Shown here piece after piece: positions 34,245-45,815 of a DNA stretch of 64,000 nucleotides (position 1 is its first letter; the number at the start of each line of letters is the position of its first letter). Where the stretch lies: positions 88,143,656-88,207,655 of the forward strand of contig OW121847.1 in the NCBI GenBank assembly GCA_933228895.1, in the 5' to 3' direction. The position numbers were made by a program, and so were the translations under genes. Origin of the DNA: Platycnemis pennipes. Its lineage: Eukaryota > Arthropoda > Insecta > Odonata > Platycnemididae. Under the pieces are notes generated by a model. The model searched no databases. It was not told the DNA's origin and saw only the letters and a list, made by a program, of their open reading frames with translations.

Positions 34245-34480
34245 ATATTTCGAACTGGTCTTCACTCAACAGCTCCTGCCATTCACTTCATCCTCAATGA
34301 CTGCCTACATGAAACATCGCTCCTCAAGATACGTCTAGTAAGGAGATCCCTTTTTCTTTCCTAGTATCTTCAGACCTCTTATAACCCACTCTTCATTACA
34401 TATCTCCACTAGTTACTCAATTTATCCATTTTATCATCATCATTCTTCTTCAAAACCACAATTCAAATTCTTATATTTCC
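34245..34480 (-). repeat. LINE-B-like internal fragment, minus strand
   Basis: The plus strand carries ATTCACTTCATCCTC and later ATCCATTTTATCATC and CTTCTTCAAAACCAC, resembling the antisense LINE-B segment just upstream of the 'AAATGCTTCAAG' block at 39810 and 28150. The match is loose. Confidence 0.4.
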
Positions 34481-34989
34481 ATTTCCGCGACTGATATTCT
34501 CCAAGACACATGACAATAAAAAAGTAAAAGACAGATGTATATTTAATGGAGATAGGAAAAATGATCCTTCGCTACAGCTAAATGAGGAGCGATTACTCTG
34601 TTTCATATTCCTTCTCGCCAATTTGAGCATAAAATAGAAACTGACTCTAATCCTCGAGAACCTCCCTCCCACAAACAGTGGCATGATCATAAAAATTGAG
34701 ATTGATTGAGATTGAAATCGCTTAAATGCAGCTTAGTTAGACTTTGTACCGTAGAACACGATATAAATAGAATAATGGCAGCACAGAGAAGATGACAAAA
34801 AGAAGAATTACGGATATAATGAGATTTGTACATGTTGTTTATCCTTTAGACGCTGAAACAATTTTGAAAAAAAGATGGAAGGAATAAAAATTGTAAGTAT
34901 TACAAATAAGCTCCCAATAACAAGTAATTAAAATGCAACGAAACAATAGACAAACGGAAACGCAGTGAATATTTGCTAACTTTTTTAAG
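34481..34989. other. AT-rich spacer
   Basis: A short direct repeat TTGAGATTGA occurs near 34696-34715. At its 3' end lies CTAAC followed by six T and AAG, a plausible branch point and splice acceptor for the next feature. Confidence 0.35.
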
Positions 34990-35260
34990 AACGGTTCGAG
35001 CAAATATTCCTCGACCGCGAGCACAAGTAGTCAGATCCTTATCATCAATGAAACAGATTAATGAGTCCATGATAATTAATGCAATACATCAATCCGCTGA
35101 TATTCAACTATTTTACGATCCATCTACCTTTAGATACGATTTGCTGGTATCTCCATTCGGCGGAATGCGCTCAATTCAGTTAAATCTGGATAAGGACGGC
35201 TATCAGTTATTGATTTTCGCTGGTGGATCCAAATACGACATTTTGATGCCAAAAAATTAG
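34990..35260 (+). CDS. Candidate terminal exon or small gene, unrecognised
   Basis: The frame is open from about 34928 to the stop at 35258-35260. The region from 34990 reads TVRANIPRPRAQVVRSLSS, then an ATG at 35047 and about 70 further residues including FYDPSTFRYDLLVSPFGG and GYQLLIFAGGSKYDILMPKN. The first segment is Arg/Ser-rich like a mitochondrial presequence; the rest has alternating hydrophobic pattern, Gly/Asp turns and no low complexity. No upstream in-frame ATG exists, but CTAAC-T6-AAG at 34976-34989 fits a splice acceptor, so it could be a last exon. Alternatives are translation from the 35047 ATG, a captured viral or bacterial gene, or chance (the open frame is only about 110 codons). 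I recognise no family. No AATAAA is obvious just downstream. Confidence 0.3.
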
Positions 35261-35379
35261 CCTTTCACAACAAATTCAAATGTATTTGAAGTCTTGTGCG
35301 GACAGTCATCGAAAATATGGTGAATACTTCAGGCCTGAGATGATTTAGATAGCTAGAAACATAGAGTTACTTTGAAAGA
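35261..35379. other. Short spacer
   Basis: No recognisable feature. Confidence 0.3.
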
Positions 35380-36380
35380 AAATCCACGACTCTGGGAAAG
35401 AAAAGAGGAAATGAGCGGAGACAGGGAAAGTGCGGGAGGCGGGAAGAGCAAGGGTTTGGCGGAGCGGAGATCCTCCCGTGGTTCTAAGACTCGCGGTGTT
35501 CTTGCGGGAGCCCTCCCGAGATTTTTGAGGTTTTTGACGTAATTTAATTCGGGCGGGTGGGCGAGGTTGCCATGGGAGAGTGCCGGGGAATGAGAGCGAC
35601 GACGATAAGGATTAATAATGTAAATGCCCCGAAAAGGGAGAGAAGGAAGGGAGGTGTGATGAGGAGCGGGATTGGAGAGAAGAGATTCGTTGGGGAAGGG
35701 ATTCGCCAGAAAACCGGGATGGAATTGTGGAGGTCTGAGGTGGGAGCGGCAATGGGTGCGGGTGCCGGCGGATCTCCCGTCCCTCCCCGCCACCTCCAAC
35801 CCTCCCGTTCGGACCCCGGAACACACCGTTCCCTCAACCCCTTCCCACCCGCCACCCCCTACCTCTCCGCCAAGCATCCTTCCCGCCACGGATCCCGACG
35901 AGGAAACCCTTTAAAGCTCCCAGCGCGGCGTGCATCCCTGAGTAGACGAGGGAGGGAGAAGGGCGGGGAAGGATTTTAAGGCCCGGAGAATGCACATCGC
36001 CGTAACCTCCGCATCCCTCCCTCCTCCTCTCTGGAAGCGCCGTTGTCGCGGGGGCCGCCCGCAACGCCCGACGACGGTCTGCGGCAAAGGCGGGAGATGC
36101 CGAGTTCGTTGCGCGTACGTCGCCAAAACCACCAGTTTCGGCGGCGAGGCCCCCTTCCGTTCTTTTCTGTGCACGGGTGGTGCATCGTACAGGCGCACCC
36201 AGGGCCGCAAAACCTCCTTCGTGCCCCGCCCCCCTCTGCCAGCCCCCGCGGGGAGGTGGGGTGCCGCGCGTGACGATGCAAGAGGGCAGATGGTCATGTC
36301 ACACGAGAGTGAAGCCTGTTTTTCTTTGAACGAACCGACATGCTCCTGGTGCAAAGTTGTGCGACAACATGGCGCTTAGT
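35380..36380. other. GC- and CpG-rich patch of 1 kb
   Basis: GC content is strikingly above the window's average. Purine-rich 35560-35700 switches to pyrimidine-rich 35770-35900 and back to purine-rich 35945-35975. At 35990-36300 CpG is very dense. At least ten frames of 70-178 codons overlap on both strands, the longest 35353-35889 (minus). None has a recognised domain, and their products are Arg/Pro/Gly/Ser-rich. A CpG-island-like regulatory element or unannotated 5' exon is possible; the candidate exon at 34990-35260 is only about 100 bp away. Confidence 0.5.
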
Positions 36381-37960
36381 GCTTGATGAATAATTTTACA
36401 GCTCACACCGCAAGATATTGCGAATAGATGATGGGCATGAGAAAATTTTTATTCTCCCGATGATACCTCGTCATCGGCACTTTAGCATTGCTAATTTTAT
36501 AATTATTGTGGAGGAGAAAGGAGTAAGTTGTAACTACCCCCGGAATGATCATTGATTTCCAGAATATTTTATTTTATTGACCTAGGTAGTCATGCTATCT
36601 GTATTGGCGATAATGCCATATCTGCTTTTGTCATTTAACGAGATACTCTTGCAGGCAAGCTAGATTTTTCGATTGATTCATCCCTTCCGTTACTGATTTC
36701 GCTTTATACTTTAACAACGACGGGTGGAGATTGATTAAATCCGCATGGCGTTTTTAAGGAGTAACTAAGTCCTTTTTCATGAATGCTAATAATTCCGCTA
36801 AATGATCACGCGTTTTCTCGGAAATTTTCAAATTTTTGCAGCTTTTCTGTTCCCCTTATGTATATCCAAATGCCAAAAGTTGGATTTAGTGTGAATCCTC
36901 ATTGAAAATTTCACAATTGTGAAATTTTCAATAGGGCGGACAATTTGGGCGGACTGGAAAAAATACGTAAGAGGAGAAAAATCTTCATTTCTGCACAGAA
37001 TGTATGGGAAAAAAGTGTGTTGCACAAGAACTGAGCCATGATTATATTATCTATGACGCGGATATTTCAGGCTTTAAATAGGTTTGGATGTTATCAATTT
37101 CCCACCGGTACAAAAATATCCTCCGCGAAAAGTCTGAATTGTAATTTTTGCTAATGCTAAATAAACTCACTTTGTAGCCAAGTTACGTGACTAGTTATTA
37201 TGTCTCATCGTCAGATAACCGGCTGGTCAGATAAACCAGTGTGACCAAGGATTTGTGGAAGTTGAGTGTTGCAGGGCATTACTACCAGCTGGCAGAGCGT
37301 CACTGAGGATATCAAAATTTGAATTGATAGTATCATAAAAGGTAGAATACTACCAATCTAAGCTATGATATCCTCATTTACGTGTTGTGAACTTGGAGAC
37401 TTCATGGGAACATAAATATTCCCAGGGATATAAACACTTGACATTAACCGAACAACCCATTCACACATACTACCACTGCATACTAGGTGGCGATGAGAAA
37501 TATTCATTAAATCTTCATTGCACAGCTCTAAATTGAGTATTTTTAGCAAAATCGTCGACAAAAGTTGCTACATATGCTCTATTATGCGGATATTTTCGCA
37601 TCGGTGTTGAAATTTTATAGCTTGATATTATCTAAACCCATTTAAATGATGATAATAAGTCGACTCCAATTGAAGTGACGTTGAGAATAAATAATTCCTC
37701 CTTCCTCCTAACCCCTCGTCAGTATTAAGCAGTAAGAACTTATGCGGAAAAAAATCAATATTTTACGCATTTAAAGAAAAACCCTAAGACATACAAATAC
37801 CCAATCACGAATAGGGGTGGGTGGAAAATTGGTAAATTAGCAAAAAAATGTAATGAATGGCATAAAAACAATCAATAGAAATAACCACGATCTTAAAACC
37901 TAAAACTACCAAGGAAAAAGTATTTCATACTTTATCCCTGTCTGGGAGCTTGCCTTTCCC
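36381..37960. other. AT-rich spacer
   Basis: Apart from the 32-bp palindrome at 36901 and a small hairpin CCGATGA/TCATCGG near 36457-36477, nothing is recognised. Confidence 0.4.
36901..36932. repeat. Perfect 32-bp palindrome with no spacer
   Basis: The left half ATTGAAAATTTCACAA is followed directly by its exact complement TTGTGAAATTTTCAAT. Every base pairs. It is not part of a recognised element. Confidence 0.97.
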
Positions 37961-37979
37961 AATGTGGACTTCTGGGATG

Positions 37980-38490
37980 TGCATGTGTTGCCGATGGCTA
38001 TCTCTCTCTCTCTCCCTCATGACGGTATCGCTCTTCCTACGACGCAATCGTGCCGTACGGATCCACCTACCCTCGGGCTCAATATATGTCGTCGTAGGAT
38101 AGTGGCCGTACGCTATAGGCAGAGTAGCAGCAGCAGTAGTAACCGTCCTGGGGCCGATTCTACCATTTCCAATCAATTACCTCAGACGGTAGCCGCGTCG
38201 ATCCCGGAATCGTCGCGAGGGGGGGGGGGGGGTCGGGAGGAGGCGTATGTGTGGGCGTGGGACGGGGAATCTCCGGGCTCCCCAAAACCAATCAAACTCT
38301 TTGCCCGCCCGTCTGATCCCGGGGCGGGTCGACTCCGACGCCCGCGTCCACATCCCTTAAGCTCTCTCGCATCCCGGCAGTCATCGCAGTCGAGAGGGCG
38401 GGGAGGTGATTGCTGTCTCCGAGTGTCCCTTCCGACAAATGAGTTCCCATCTTGCCGTGGACGCCGCGGCGTATCTCGGGGAAATAGGTT
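37980..38490. other. CpG-rich patch with a G tract
   Basis: A run of about 14 G lies at 38219-38232. The 178-codon plus frame (37964-38500) reads through the G tract and has no domain. A CT-rich run is at 38000-38018. Confidence 0.4.
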
Positions 38491-39503
38491 TATTCTCTAA
38501 ACTGATGAATGTTGGTTTTAAATACCGCAGTGCGCTAAGACAGAATATTCATTTGATCCGCTGAAATTATTTAAAAATAAAAAAAAACTCACACAAATGT
38601 TTCAAGAGAATATTGAGAATTCATTTACAATACTACTCCCAAAATGTCCCCCTCATTTTCCATTATGTGATTTCCGTTTTTGGGATTCAATAGTATCACA
38701 CTTTAATTCGTGTTACCTTACTGTGGCTTGGAGGATTAACTACGCCGATTTCACAGAATTTTAAAATGATAGATTTTGTCAATCAGTCTACATCCTAGGA
38801 TTCTGAGGACATGCATTATTCGAGGGAATCGGTCGTTAATAGATAACATTCCATAAAATCAACGACGCATTTTCTCCTAAGCCAATCCTCGGGAATGCAA
38901 TATGTTTGAAGCATTGTACCGTTACCTTTAGATAAACGGATTGGCTAGAGGCTGGTAAGGATTAACGCAAGCGGATAGGAAACACTATTTGCAGTAGGTA
39001 CGACTGAGAGCTTAGTCGATGAGCCAATAAAGTTTTAAAGCTAGTGGGCGGATCTTGGTGTGCCCGTCGGCTTCCGCTAAGGTACTGTAGCTGTCACAGA
39101 CCCCCAGAAAAAAATGCTCTCTTTCTTTTCTAATTTTTACACGCTAACTTCATTTCGTCAATCACCATCCACAGTCTAAACTCATATTATTTGATTTATT
39201 CACGACTGGTTACGCGACGGGTCGTCATAATCGCATATTTTGATTATTGACCAAGTTCATGTAATTCCGATTCAATCCTAGTGATTGCAATGGAAATATG
39301 CGAAGTTTTTTTGAACGAACGAAAGAAAGTAATCTAAAGAACTGCAATATCGTACAGGACTATAGCCTTCTTAAACGAGACTACATATTACGCATCTGGT
39401 ATTGGACCCGTTCACTACGGCCTTCACGAGAGTAACGCGTGGATTTTTTTTGTGGGTGTGCGGTTTTTCCCAACCACTTACCATCCCTGGTCATCTATCT
39501 TAT
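38491..39503. other. AT-rich spacer
   Basis: No recognisable feature. Confidence 0.4.
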
Positions 39504-40330
39504 GATTGGCTTCTCGCAGCCCTCAACTCGTTCCCTTTCTCGGCTAACATAATTCTTCTCTTCTTCACCTTTCACTATTTGCTCCAAGCGTCTCATTATG
39601 GGTCTTACTTTGCCATCCTTCCCATTTTGACCTTCTCTCGAAGAATTTCTTCAACAGACCATCAGGTCTGAAAATATGGCTATTATGTGGCCCTGTTTGT
39701 TTCAAAATTTTTATCATGCATCTTTATATCTAATCTTCAAAGAATTTTTTCGTCTGACACTCGGCCAGCCCACTGTATCTCCATAAATCTTCTCTTTCAG
39801 CTCATTTAAAATGCTTCAAGCCTTGCTTTTTCATCTGGTATTATCATCCATCCTTCATTGCTATTAAGAAACAAGAGCCAGATTAAGTTCTAATTGATTC
39901 CATAATTCCAAGTTCGTATTACGAGCTGTAACTAGATTTTTCTCCTGGTTAAGTTCCCTCTTATCACCTGGTCTATTCTATGCGACTACTGAATGTCCCT
40001 TTCTTGCATCGTCCATCACTGGTTTTCTCTGGTTCCTAGGTGGCATTATTCTTAATGTCTTTTAGAGTTTGTTTACCTGTTTTACCACTGGACCTCACCC
40101 CAGCACGTCCGCCTCACACCATGACCTTCATTTTCTTTAGATTAACCTTCAGGATCTCGTCTTTATCTTTCCTATGTTAACTAGAGACTTCCTTAATTCC
40201 TTCCCATCTCTGTCAAGACCACTAGACATCTATATCTCATTGGAAAATTTCAGGGTCAAATTTTTCCCATCCATGTCATGGAAATGTCATGCTTAATAGG
40301 GCGGGAATTTGTACCACCAGTTGTTTTTGC
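39504..40330 (-). pseudogene. LINE-B 3' region, minus strand, longest copy
   Basis: The plus strand reads the LINE antisense from a 3' end near 39504 (GATTGGCTTCTCGCAGCCC, related to the 'TTGGTTTGACGCAGCT' end of other copies) through CTAACATAATTCTTC, CCATCAGGTCTGAAAATATGG, TTTAAAATGCTTCAAG and GTATTATCATCC to CATCACTGGTTTTC and beyond. The same block order occurs at 56390-57010. The reading frame is destroyed. The extent past 40100 is less sure. Confidence 0.7.
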
Positions 40331-41125
40331 AAGGTCAAATTCTACAATGATAATTTCCCTTAAAATTATCTCTCCACCAATTTCTCAATCGTTATCTTCA
40401 CGCTTTCATTTTGTTTTTTCTGCATCGGCTATTTTCACATGACATTGAATCCTTGACGGAGTAATTATTAGCCGTCCTCCATCGTCCTTTACGCAGTAAG
40501 TTATAGTTACTACGCAGTTAAATGACAATAATGTCTACGAGCCGATCATATAATGCCGTGATGTTCCTCAGCTTTATGCCTAGCGTTGGGTTATGATATG
40601 ACTGTCGGGCACAATGAAATAGCGATCAATGCCCTTTATTATATTACTTCAAAGAAATATTTGAATTATCGTTCGATCGGCCTTTTTGAAAACTGGAACT
40701 TAATTCTGGGCATAGCTTCCATTTGCGAGGCTAAACAAACAGACAAATATCTGCACTCGTGACGGGGCATTATTTTGTACATAAAAACATGAAGCCATTG
40801 GGTGGACTTTGGGTTGTCATTCCTATACGCCATTTAAATATGATTGCATGACAAAAAACATTATAATTTATATGCGAATGATACTTCTGCACCACGCAAA
40901 TTGCATCAGATTTGAATGTCAATATTCCCGTGACACTATGCTCACTTGACTAAGAAGTTAGAGTGATAAACAGCCGAATGAAAAGACTTTACATTCCATT
41001 ATTTCTGCTCACGTAAACTAATCGGAAAAGATGTCGTAACAGCGAGACTAGTCTGCAGCGCGCCCGTAAAACGGTTTTATCACTGCTAATTCACGCTATT
41101 GCAATCAGCGTTCATTCGATGAATG
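40331..41125. other. AT-rich spacer
   Basis: No recognisable feature. Confidence 0.35.
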
Positions 41126-41129
41126 TTCT

Positions 41130-41425
41130 GGTGGGTAGATTGGGTTGATGTGTTATTCGGACTCTGGCCTGCCATCCCAAGGGCCCAGGCTCGAATCCCG
41201 GACGGGGCGAAGATCCCCAGAGTGCTCTGTGAAAGGTACATCAATCGAATTACTCGGTCCGTGCGTGAAAACTGCTGTCCTGATTGGCGCCTTACGTTGA
41301 AAGTGGGCCAATACCAAAACCTAGTTTCTCTCCACCCTTTCACCCTTCATAAAACAATATTCTACATCTACCCATTGACCCACATATCCTTTACATCGAA
41401 AACTGCCTCAGCTACTCGTGCCCTC
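41130..41425 (+). repeat. SINE-A, near full length
   Basis: Head TGGGTTGATGTGTTATTCGG, then CTGCCATCCCAAGGGCCC and box B-like GGCTCGAATCCC (about 41189-41200). The body has GGTCCGTGCGTG, GGCGCCTTACGTTGAAAG and TAGTTTCTCTCCACCC, and the tail runs to CCTCAGCTACTCG. The inner TCCGTCGGATGGGACG block is decayed. Confidence 0.85.
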
Positions 41426-41429
41426 CACT

Positions 41430-42223
41430 AAAGAGAACTTTTAATTTCGAATTCAAAACTTCTGATTGAAAATATCTATGGAAAATAAAGGAATAGTTAA
41501 CCCATTGACAAGCGCATAAAATCCGAGATTTATCAGGAGGAAAATTTCTCCTTCATTATGTGGATGCTAGAGTTACGCTCCACTCAATTCCCTGAAACGA
41601 CGGGCCCTTAACGCATGTATTTGAAAAGGCAAAACCAATATTCTAAGGCATTAATCAAGATAAGAGGAATGTGAGAAAATGTTCTATAGCTTTTACTACG
41701 GAAAACAGTGTCCACCAAAACTGAATGAGCAACTTAAAAATTTCCACATACTCAAACACACGTAAGGCTTGACTCATTGAAATGGGCAACTTCGTGTTTT
41801 TTTGAGAAGTTATGTTGACATGTTGTGATGTGTACACCACACATTTACTTTTACGCTAATTAATTGAATTTTCAATAGAATTTTAGGTACCTTTGCCGTT
41901 GAAGCCACGTCTATTTGAAAATATTTCCCCCAGGCATCGGAAGAAGCCTCCACAAGTCAAGCGTCGAAACGAATTGAACTCATATAAACTGCCACGTTAT
42001 CCGAGGCTAATTTTTTTTAAACTCCAGTTCGGATTTATGCATCTCTAGAGATGTGATGAACTTTAATACAAGCGTCTATGCAATTTTGAAGTTTCTAACT
42101 GGTTGTTTTGAATGTCTTCCAAAAACACTATGAAAAACGGTGAAAGTACGAACATTAGTGAAGAAAAAAAAACGGAGTTTCCTCAATAGGCTCTATACTT
42201 CAACAAATATATTCCCTACTCCA
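41430..42223. other. AT-rich spacer
   Basis: No recognisable feature. Confidence 0.35.
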
Positions 42224-42262
42224 GAAAAGTGACAATATCAAGTCAGATTTTTGTCACTTTTC
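42224..42262. repeat. Perfect 12-bp-arm hairpin
   Basis: GAAAAGTGACAA (42224-42235) and TTGTCACTTTTC (42251-42262) are exact complements around a 15-base loop. It may be a small RNA hairpin or an element remnant. Confidence 0.6.
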
Positions 42263-42559
42263 ATTTTAGAGCTCAACCAATACATTCGGAAATGAACTTA
42301 TCAAAGATTTGAGGTAGTAAAAATGTCTTCTTAGGTTAATGCTTCACGAACTGATCACGATTCATTCTGACAAGCTCACTGATAAATCACTTTCCATAAA
42401 GAGACGATACAAAAATAAAAAATAGCTCCTGTCATCCGCGTCTCGCTACATATGTGAGCGGAAGCTATTCCTTTCAATTGACGAGCTTCTCGCAGCGGAT
42501 CGAGTTTCTTCCAAGGGAGAAAAGGAGGAAACAGATTCGGAGGATTGGTCGGATTTGCG

Positions 42560-43780
42560 ATAAACTCACAATAAAAATGGAAGCCGAGAGCCGGTCTGAC
42601 GCTCATCCTCAGCATCTAATACAACTCTATCCCACCATTTCAGCTCATTCCCCAGAGCCCCGAAAAAACAAATAAGGACCCGGAGTGGGAAGGGGGCAAC
42701 TTTGTTTGAGCACAGAATATTCCGAGACCGGGCCTCGGACCCCCGTTTTACCCCTCCACATGAAGATATAAAGTAGATGGCACGGCCCGCAAACAAGAAC
42801 AGATGGCTCGAGGCACGGGAACGCCGCCGGTGCTGATGCGAATGTATCACCACATCCTTCGACGAAATTAAATAAATCGGCGCGAGAATGAAGAAATAAG
42901 GGTTCGATTCCGGTATTTGCTTTGGAAATGCCGGAATCGAAGCATGACCCGCAAGAAATAAACATGCTTAGTGCGTCTCGAGTCATTATTTTTAGACCCC
43001 CCCCCCCCCTGCTACCACTCGCCCTGAGTAATTTGTCACCGACGTCACTCTCAAAGATTAAGAGGGATAGTTTACTGCAAACTCCGACGGGAGGACTAAA
43101 AAAAAAGAAAGCAACTCGTTCCATCCCGAGGATTTATGGTTTTATGGTGAACACTTCCAGGCCAAAGCGATATCGATTATCGACTCGACGTTTTAACTGT
43201 CGGGTACGGGATGAATTCGTTTAATAACGCGAAACTCACGATGCTCCCGGGCATTCTACCTTCATACGTTTCCGCCCATCGTATCTTCTCCACTCAATTC
43301 CACTGTCTCCCCATCCAATCCCTGACGAGTCCGATGCCCTTATATGACACGCACGCACGCACGCCTCGACCCCCGGCCAAACCCTCCCAATATTCCGAGT
43401 GTCAACTCGAAACCCTCCCTCGGTCAACCCTCTTCGTTATCCCGTTTCTACCCGCCCTCCGTCTCTGTCACTTCGTTTCCCTCTACTGTCCTCCTCACCT
43501 ATCCTCCCCTCCACCTTCCCGACGTCCCATCCCATATTCTTCCCTCTCTCTACCTCCCCTCGTATTCTCTCCACGCTTCTTTGCCCCCAACCTCCATCTC
43601 CTGCCGTCCTCACACAAACGCTGCTTCCATGAGGCTTACAAGATAAGCCCGTACCTCTGAAAACAGTTTTCTTTTCTAAGCTGCGTGCTGTTTCTTTCTC
43701 TCCCCTCCCACATCCCACCCATCCACCCTCCCTCTTCCCACCCACCTACCCTCCCTTCTTCTCACTGCGCTACTCACTCC
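42560..43780. other. GC-rich patch, mostly pyrimidine-rich after 43260
   Basis: Includes a C13 tract at about 43000-43012, an (ACGC)n run at 43347-43362, and C+T-rich sequence at 43400-43770. Frames of 100-159 codons overlap on both strands; none has a domain. Confidence 0.45.
42903..42941. repeat. Strong hairpin, 16-bp arms, 7-base loop
   Basis: TTCGATTCCGGTATTT pairs with AAATGCCGGAATCGAA with one G-T pair, loop GCTTTGG. The left arm contains a box B-like GGTTCGATTCC (42901-42911), but no box A or cloverleaf was found, so it is not called a tRNA. Confidence 0.65.
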
Positions 43781-43849
43781 AAGGGTTTTGTGCTCGAAAT
43801 TAAAAATTCAATGTCCCGTCGTGGCTCAAGTTCCGTTGTTTTAGACCGG

Positions 43850-44085
43850 CCGGGAATGAGATGAGTAGAGGGATGCAGTGGCCCGAGCGAGTACAAAGGG
43901 ATGGAGAGAGAGAGAGAAAGAAAGAGGAAAAGTTAGGGAGTTAAAGAGAGAGAGAGAGGCGAACGCAAAATGAAGACGCCGAAGAGGAGGGGGACTGTAT
44001 CTTAAAGACGCCTGAGATCTCCCGACAGAAAAGCCAAATTTAGGAAATGAAAGGACAGAGAGGAGGGTAGGGGGGGGGAAGGCAA
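43850..44085. repeat. Purine-rich tract with interrupted (GA)n
   Basis: GAGAGAGAGAGAAAGAAAGAGG at about 43901-43930 and further GA runs to 43965. With the preceding pyrimidine-rich block it forms another Y-to-R strand switch. Confidence 0.7.
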
Positions 44086-44697
44086 TCTTGCGTGAAGTTC
44101 GTATTTTTAGGAACGTGGTAAAATTAAAAAAAATGTTGTGTACTCAGAACGTTAGGCATGCGCCGGGACTAAAAAGTAATGACATTTTTTTTCAACAGAC
44201 GCGAAACAAAGGCGCATTGTTAATCTCCTTTTGTGTAGTGGTGCCGTTTTATTCCGAAACTTGCCACGGCACTGATTTTCGCAAACCACGAATTAAACTC
44301 GAATTTCACGGATGTGGTCACGCGTCGAAATCCAATCAAAAATGACTCCCAATTGATTTTGACTTCGGAGCAATAATGGGATTTAAAAAAAAACAATAAA
44401 TAAACCCCGATAGGGTAATGAAAATACAATCTACAAATGAAAATGATACATTAATCACTCTGATCAGAAAGCCACTCTATGAGGCTCGTGATTCTCGTAC
44501 TGCACGGCCGCATTCCGAGCGTAATTGCTTTTCAAAGGCTAAAACTGGAGGGGAACGCGTAATCACTCTATTGCATCGAAACCCGACGGTTTGTGTTCAT
44601 TCTTGCTGTGAAAATATGCTACAGTGGAAATATAACCTAAACCTAAGACCACCATCAGGCATAATCTTACTGGTTTAAAAATAAAATTCGGAAAGCG

Positions 44698-44997
44698 TCA
44701 CATAATCGGAACACTTTTGCATTTTGTTTGAGGGGCAAAAAATAATGAATTTCCCGGCACAAGGAACTTGACATCAAGCTGGGAAGAAACCTGGGAGGTT
44801 AAACGTAAGTCAAACTCTATGAGGAATAAACACCCCCTTTTGCATTTTATTTGAAACTCTTGTTCCACGGGATTTTCCATCTGCCGCTCGGCATGACTAG
44901 GACCTTCTAGGGACTCCTTAAACCGCTGGATTTCCAGCTCACTCCGACAAAATCCACCGTAATTCCTGTGAGTAAACCCTCCGACCTCATCGAGCAA
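44698..44997 (-). CDS. Unrecognised 99-codon frame, doubtful
   Basis: Reads MLDEVGGFTHRNYGGFCRSE onward to a stop at 44698, without low complexity and in near-balanced base composition. No domain recognised, no splice evidence. Listed because its composition is more protein-like than most frames here. Chance remains the default. Confidence 0.15.
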   Translation of the reverse strand: MLDEVGGFTHRNYGGFCRSELEIQRFKESLEGPSHAERQMENPVEQEFQIKCKRGCLFLIEFDLRLTSQVSSQLDVKFLVPGNSLFFAPQTKCKSVPIM

Positions 44998-45369
44998 AGA
45001 TATCCATTCCTCGCGAGCCGGGAGCTGGGAGGTGGTGAGTTACATGTGAAGGAGATACTGCATTCACAATAATTCATTGTTTTTTAATTTGATTTAAAGC
45101 AGGCCTCCATTCTTCCTTATTTATTCATATTACATCCTGGTTATTCCTCTCTCCTAAACCTCTCTTTATTTGGCTCATTTATTTGTCCCATGGTCTTTCC
45201 TGGGGAGTGTTTCCGTATTTTTTCCCTCCATTAATTTCCAGTAAAATCCATTGCGTATCCGGTTACGTCCAATCTATCGGGATCCTCTCTATTGTACAAT
45301 GTTCCATATGTGCAGTCAACCTCCCTCATATTTTGTTACCTTCACTCACTCAGTTATTCAACCCGAAGG

Positions 45370-45500
45370 TTGGTTTGGATAGGTGAGGGTAGAGCTCACC
45401 CCGGACTAAGCCACAGGCGGCGTATGAATTTCACACATTCAGGGTAAGGGGGCCAGTTCCTTTCCCTGGGCCACCTCGCACACCGAGGATTTTTTTTGTT
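45370..45500. repeat. Unassigned repeat-like block
   Basis: GGTGAGGGTAGAGCTCACC is a local inverted repeat (GGTGAG / CTCACC), followed by CCTGGGCCACCTCGCACACCG. It has the look of an interspersed repeat, but no second copy is in the window. Confidence 0.25.
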
Positions 45501-45594
45501 CGGCTAGATCTGGTCTAAAATGTTACCTTACCACTCAGCAAACGTTGGCTATCGTCATAACAATTTTGAATTTTACGCATAACTGCTCTTAATA

Positions 45595-45815
45595 GCTACT
45601 TGACGCTTTTTCATACCTTTTCCCCAGGAGCCACAATAACTCGTCTCCTTCCAGGTCGTATATATGTAAGATTTGTCTCATTTTGATGGTTTTTATCATG
45701 TCCCTGCTAGCCCTCATTCTTCGCTAAACTTCCTTGTTGATACGTTTTCTGTCCAGTTATTTTTTTAAGTTTTGTCGAAATAACCACATTTAAAATGCTT
45801 CAACTCCAACATGGA
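45595..45815 (-). repeat. Possible LINE-B internal fragment, minus strand
   Basis: Contains ATCATGTCCCTGCTAGCCC and AACCACATTTAAAATGCTTCAA, similar to the internal antisense block at 39809-39824. It is short and diverged. Confidence 0.4.

Noticed and set aside
35353..35889. 178-codon minus frame as a gene
   Set aside because: It is one of many overlapping frames in the same GC-rich patch. The product is Pro/Ser/Arg/Gly-rich and domain-free.
37964..38500. 178-codon plus frame as a gene
   Set aside because: It reads through a 14-base G tract and has no recognisable domain.
42895..42941. tRNA gene around GGTTCGATTCC
   Set aside because: No box A or cloverleaf upstream. The motif is part of a simple hairpin.
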